This document shows positions 5,363 through 5,404 of a stretch of 5,404 nucleotides of DNA, piece after piece. Under the pieces are notes generated by a model, which searched no databases, was not told where the DNA came from, and worked only from the letters and a program-made list of their open reading frames with translations. Positions within the stretch are counted from its first letter, which is position 1; every line of letters starts with the position of its first letter. Origin of the DNA: Thiomicrorhabdus sp. (GTDB lineage Bacteria; Pseudomonadota; Gammaproteobacteria; Thiomicrospirales; Thiomicrospiraceae); contig WFNQ01000115.1 of assembly GCA_015488565.1 (NCBI GenBank), positions 1-5,404 on the forward strand, given 5' to 3'. The translations under genes were made by a program, and so were the position numbers.

Positions 5363-5390
5363 AAAGAAAGCCCACTAAGGGGCTTTCTTT
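5363..5390 (-). terminator. Intrinsic terminator of an off-window gene upstream of the isomerase
   Basis: AAAGAAAGCCC (5363-5373) and GGGCTTTCTTT (5380-5390) form an 11-base stem with a six-base loop. On the minus strand it continues into more T (TTTTTATTT), so it would stop a minus-strand transcript coming from beyond the right edge. The isomerase promoter must then lie in the 44 bases between this hairpin and the start at 5318. That stretch is almost pure A/T, and I cannot define a promoter in it with confidence. Confidence 0.8.
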
Positions 5391-5404
5391 CAGTACATTT
5401 ACCC

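Overview
The window looks like a chromosomal segment of an AT-rich gammaproteobacterium. The evidence is a PriA-like C-terminus, a PEP-CTERM surface protein, a periplasmic parvulin and large multiheme c-type cytochromes. This combination is familiar from Methylococcales-type methanotrophs and some sulfur- or metal-active gammaproteobacteria, but the sequence alone does not settle the genus.

Layout. On the plus strand, bases 1-99 are the end of a gene that reads as the C-terminus of the replication-restart helicase PriA. A long near-perfect inverted repeat (157-250) follows, then a small acidic lipoprotein of unknown function (279-680) closed by a strong intrinsic terminator (742-774). Everything to the right is on the minus strand and converges on the lipoprotein. 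In transcription order it is: a SurA/PpiC-type parvulin prolyl isomerase (5318-4395), a PEP-CTERM surface protein (4235-3528) with its own terminator, a tetraheme cytochrome c (3326-2784), and an octaheme cytochrome c with a C-terminal IPT/TIG-like beta region (2660-873). A terminator at 5363-5390 separates the isomerase from whatever lies beyond the right edge.

How the genes may work together. The two cytochromes, 123 bp apart, look like one transcription unit. The tetraheme protein aligns by landmarks with the first four hemes of the octaheme protein: shared NPDRHH, Y-N/T-C-x-x-C-H, F-R-D/N-C-L-x-C-H, and a 14-residue D-A-x-G to Cys segment of identical length. They are therefore probably diverged copies of one four-heme module, and the octaheme's second half may be another copy. 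The octaheme keeps a histidine pair and a calcium-loop-like DxNxDGxxD motif where the tetraheme has His-Met and a degenerate loop. This suggests a matched pair of electron carriers with different tuning, the larger one possibly anchored or docked through its beta region. No outer-membrane porin, terminal reductase or cytochrome maturation gene is present, so the electron donor and acceptor are unknown. The isomerase and the PEP-CTERM protein are also exported, so the minus-strand block is an envelope cluster, but separate promoter and terminator signals argue against a single operon.

No tRNA, rRNA, CRISPR array, transposase or phage gene was seen. No gene-free stretch exceeds 300 bases.
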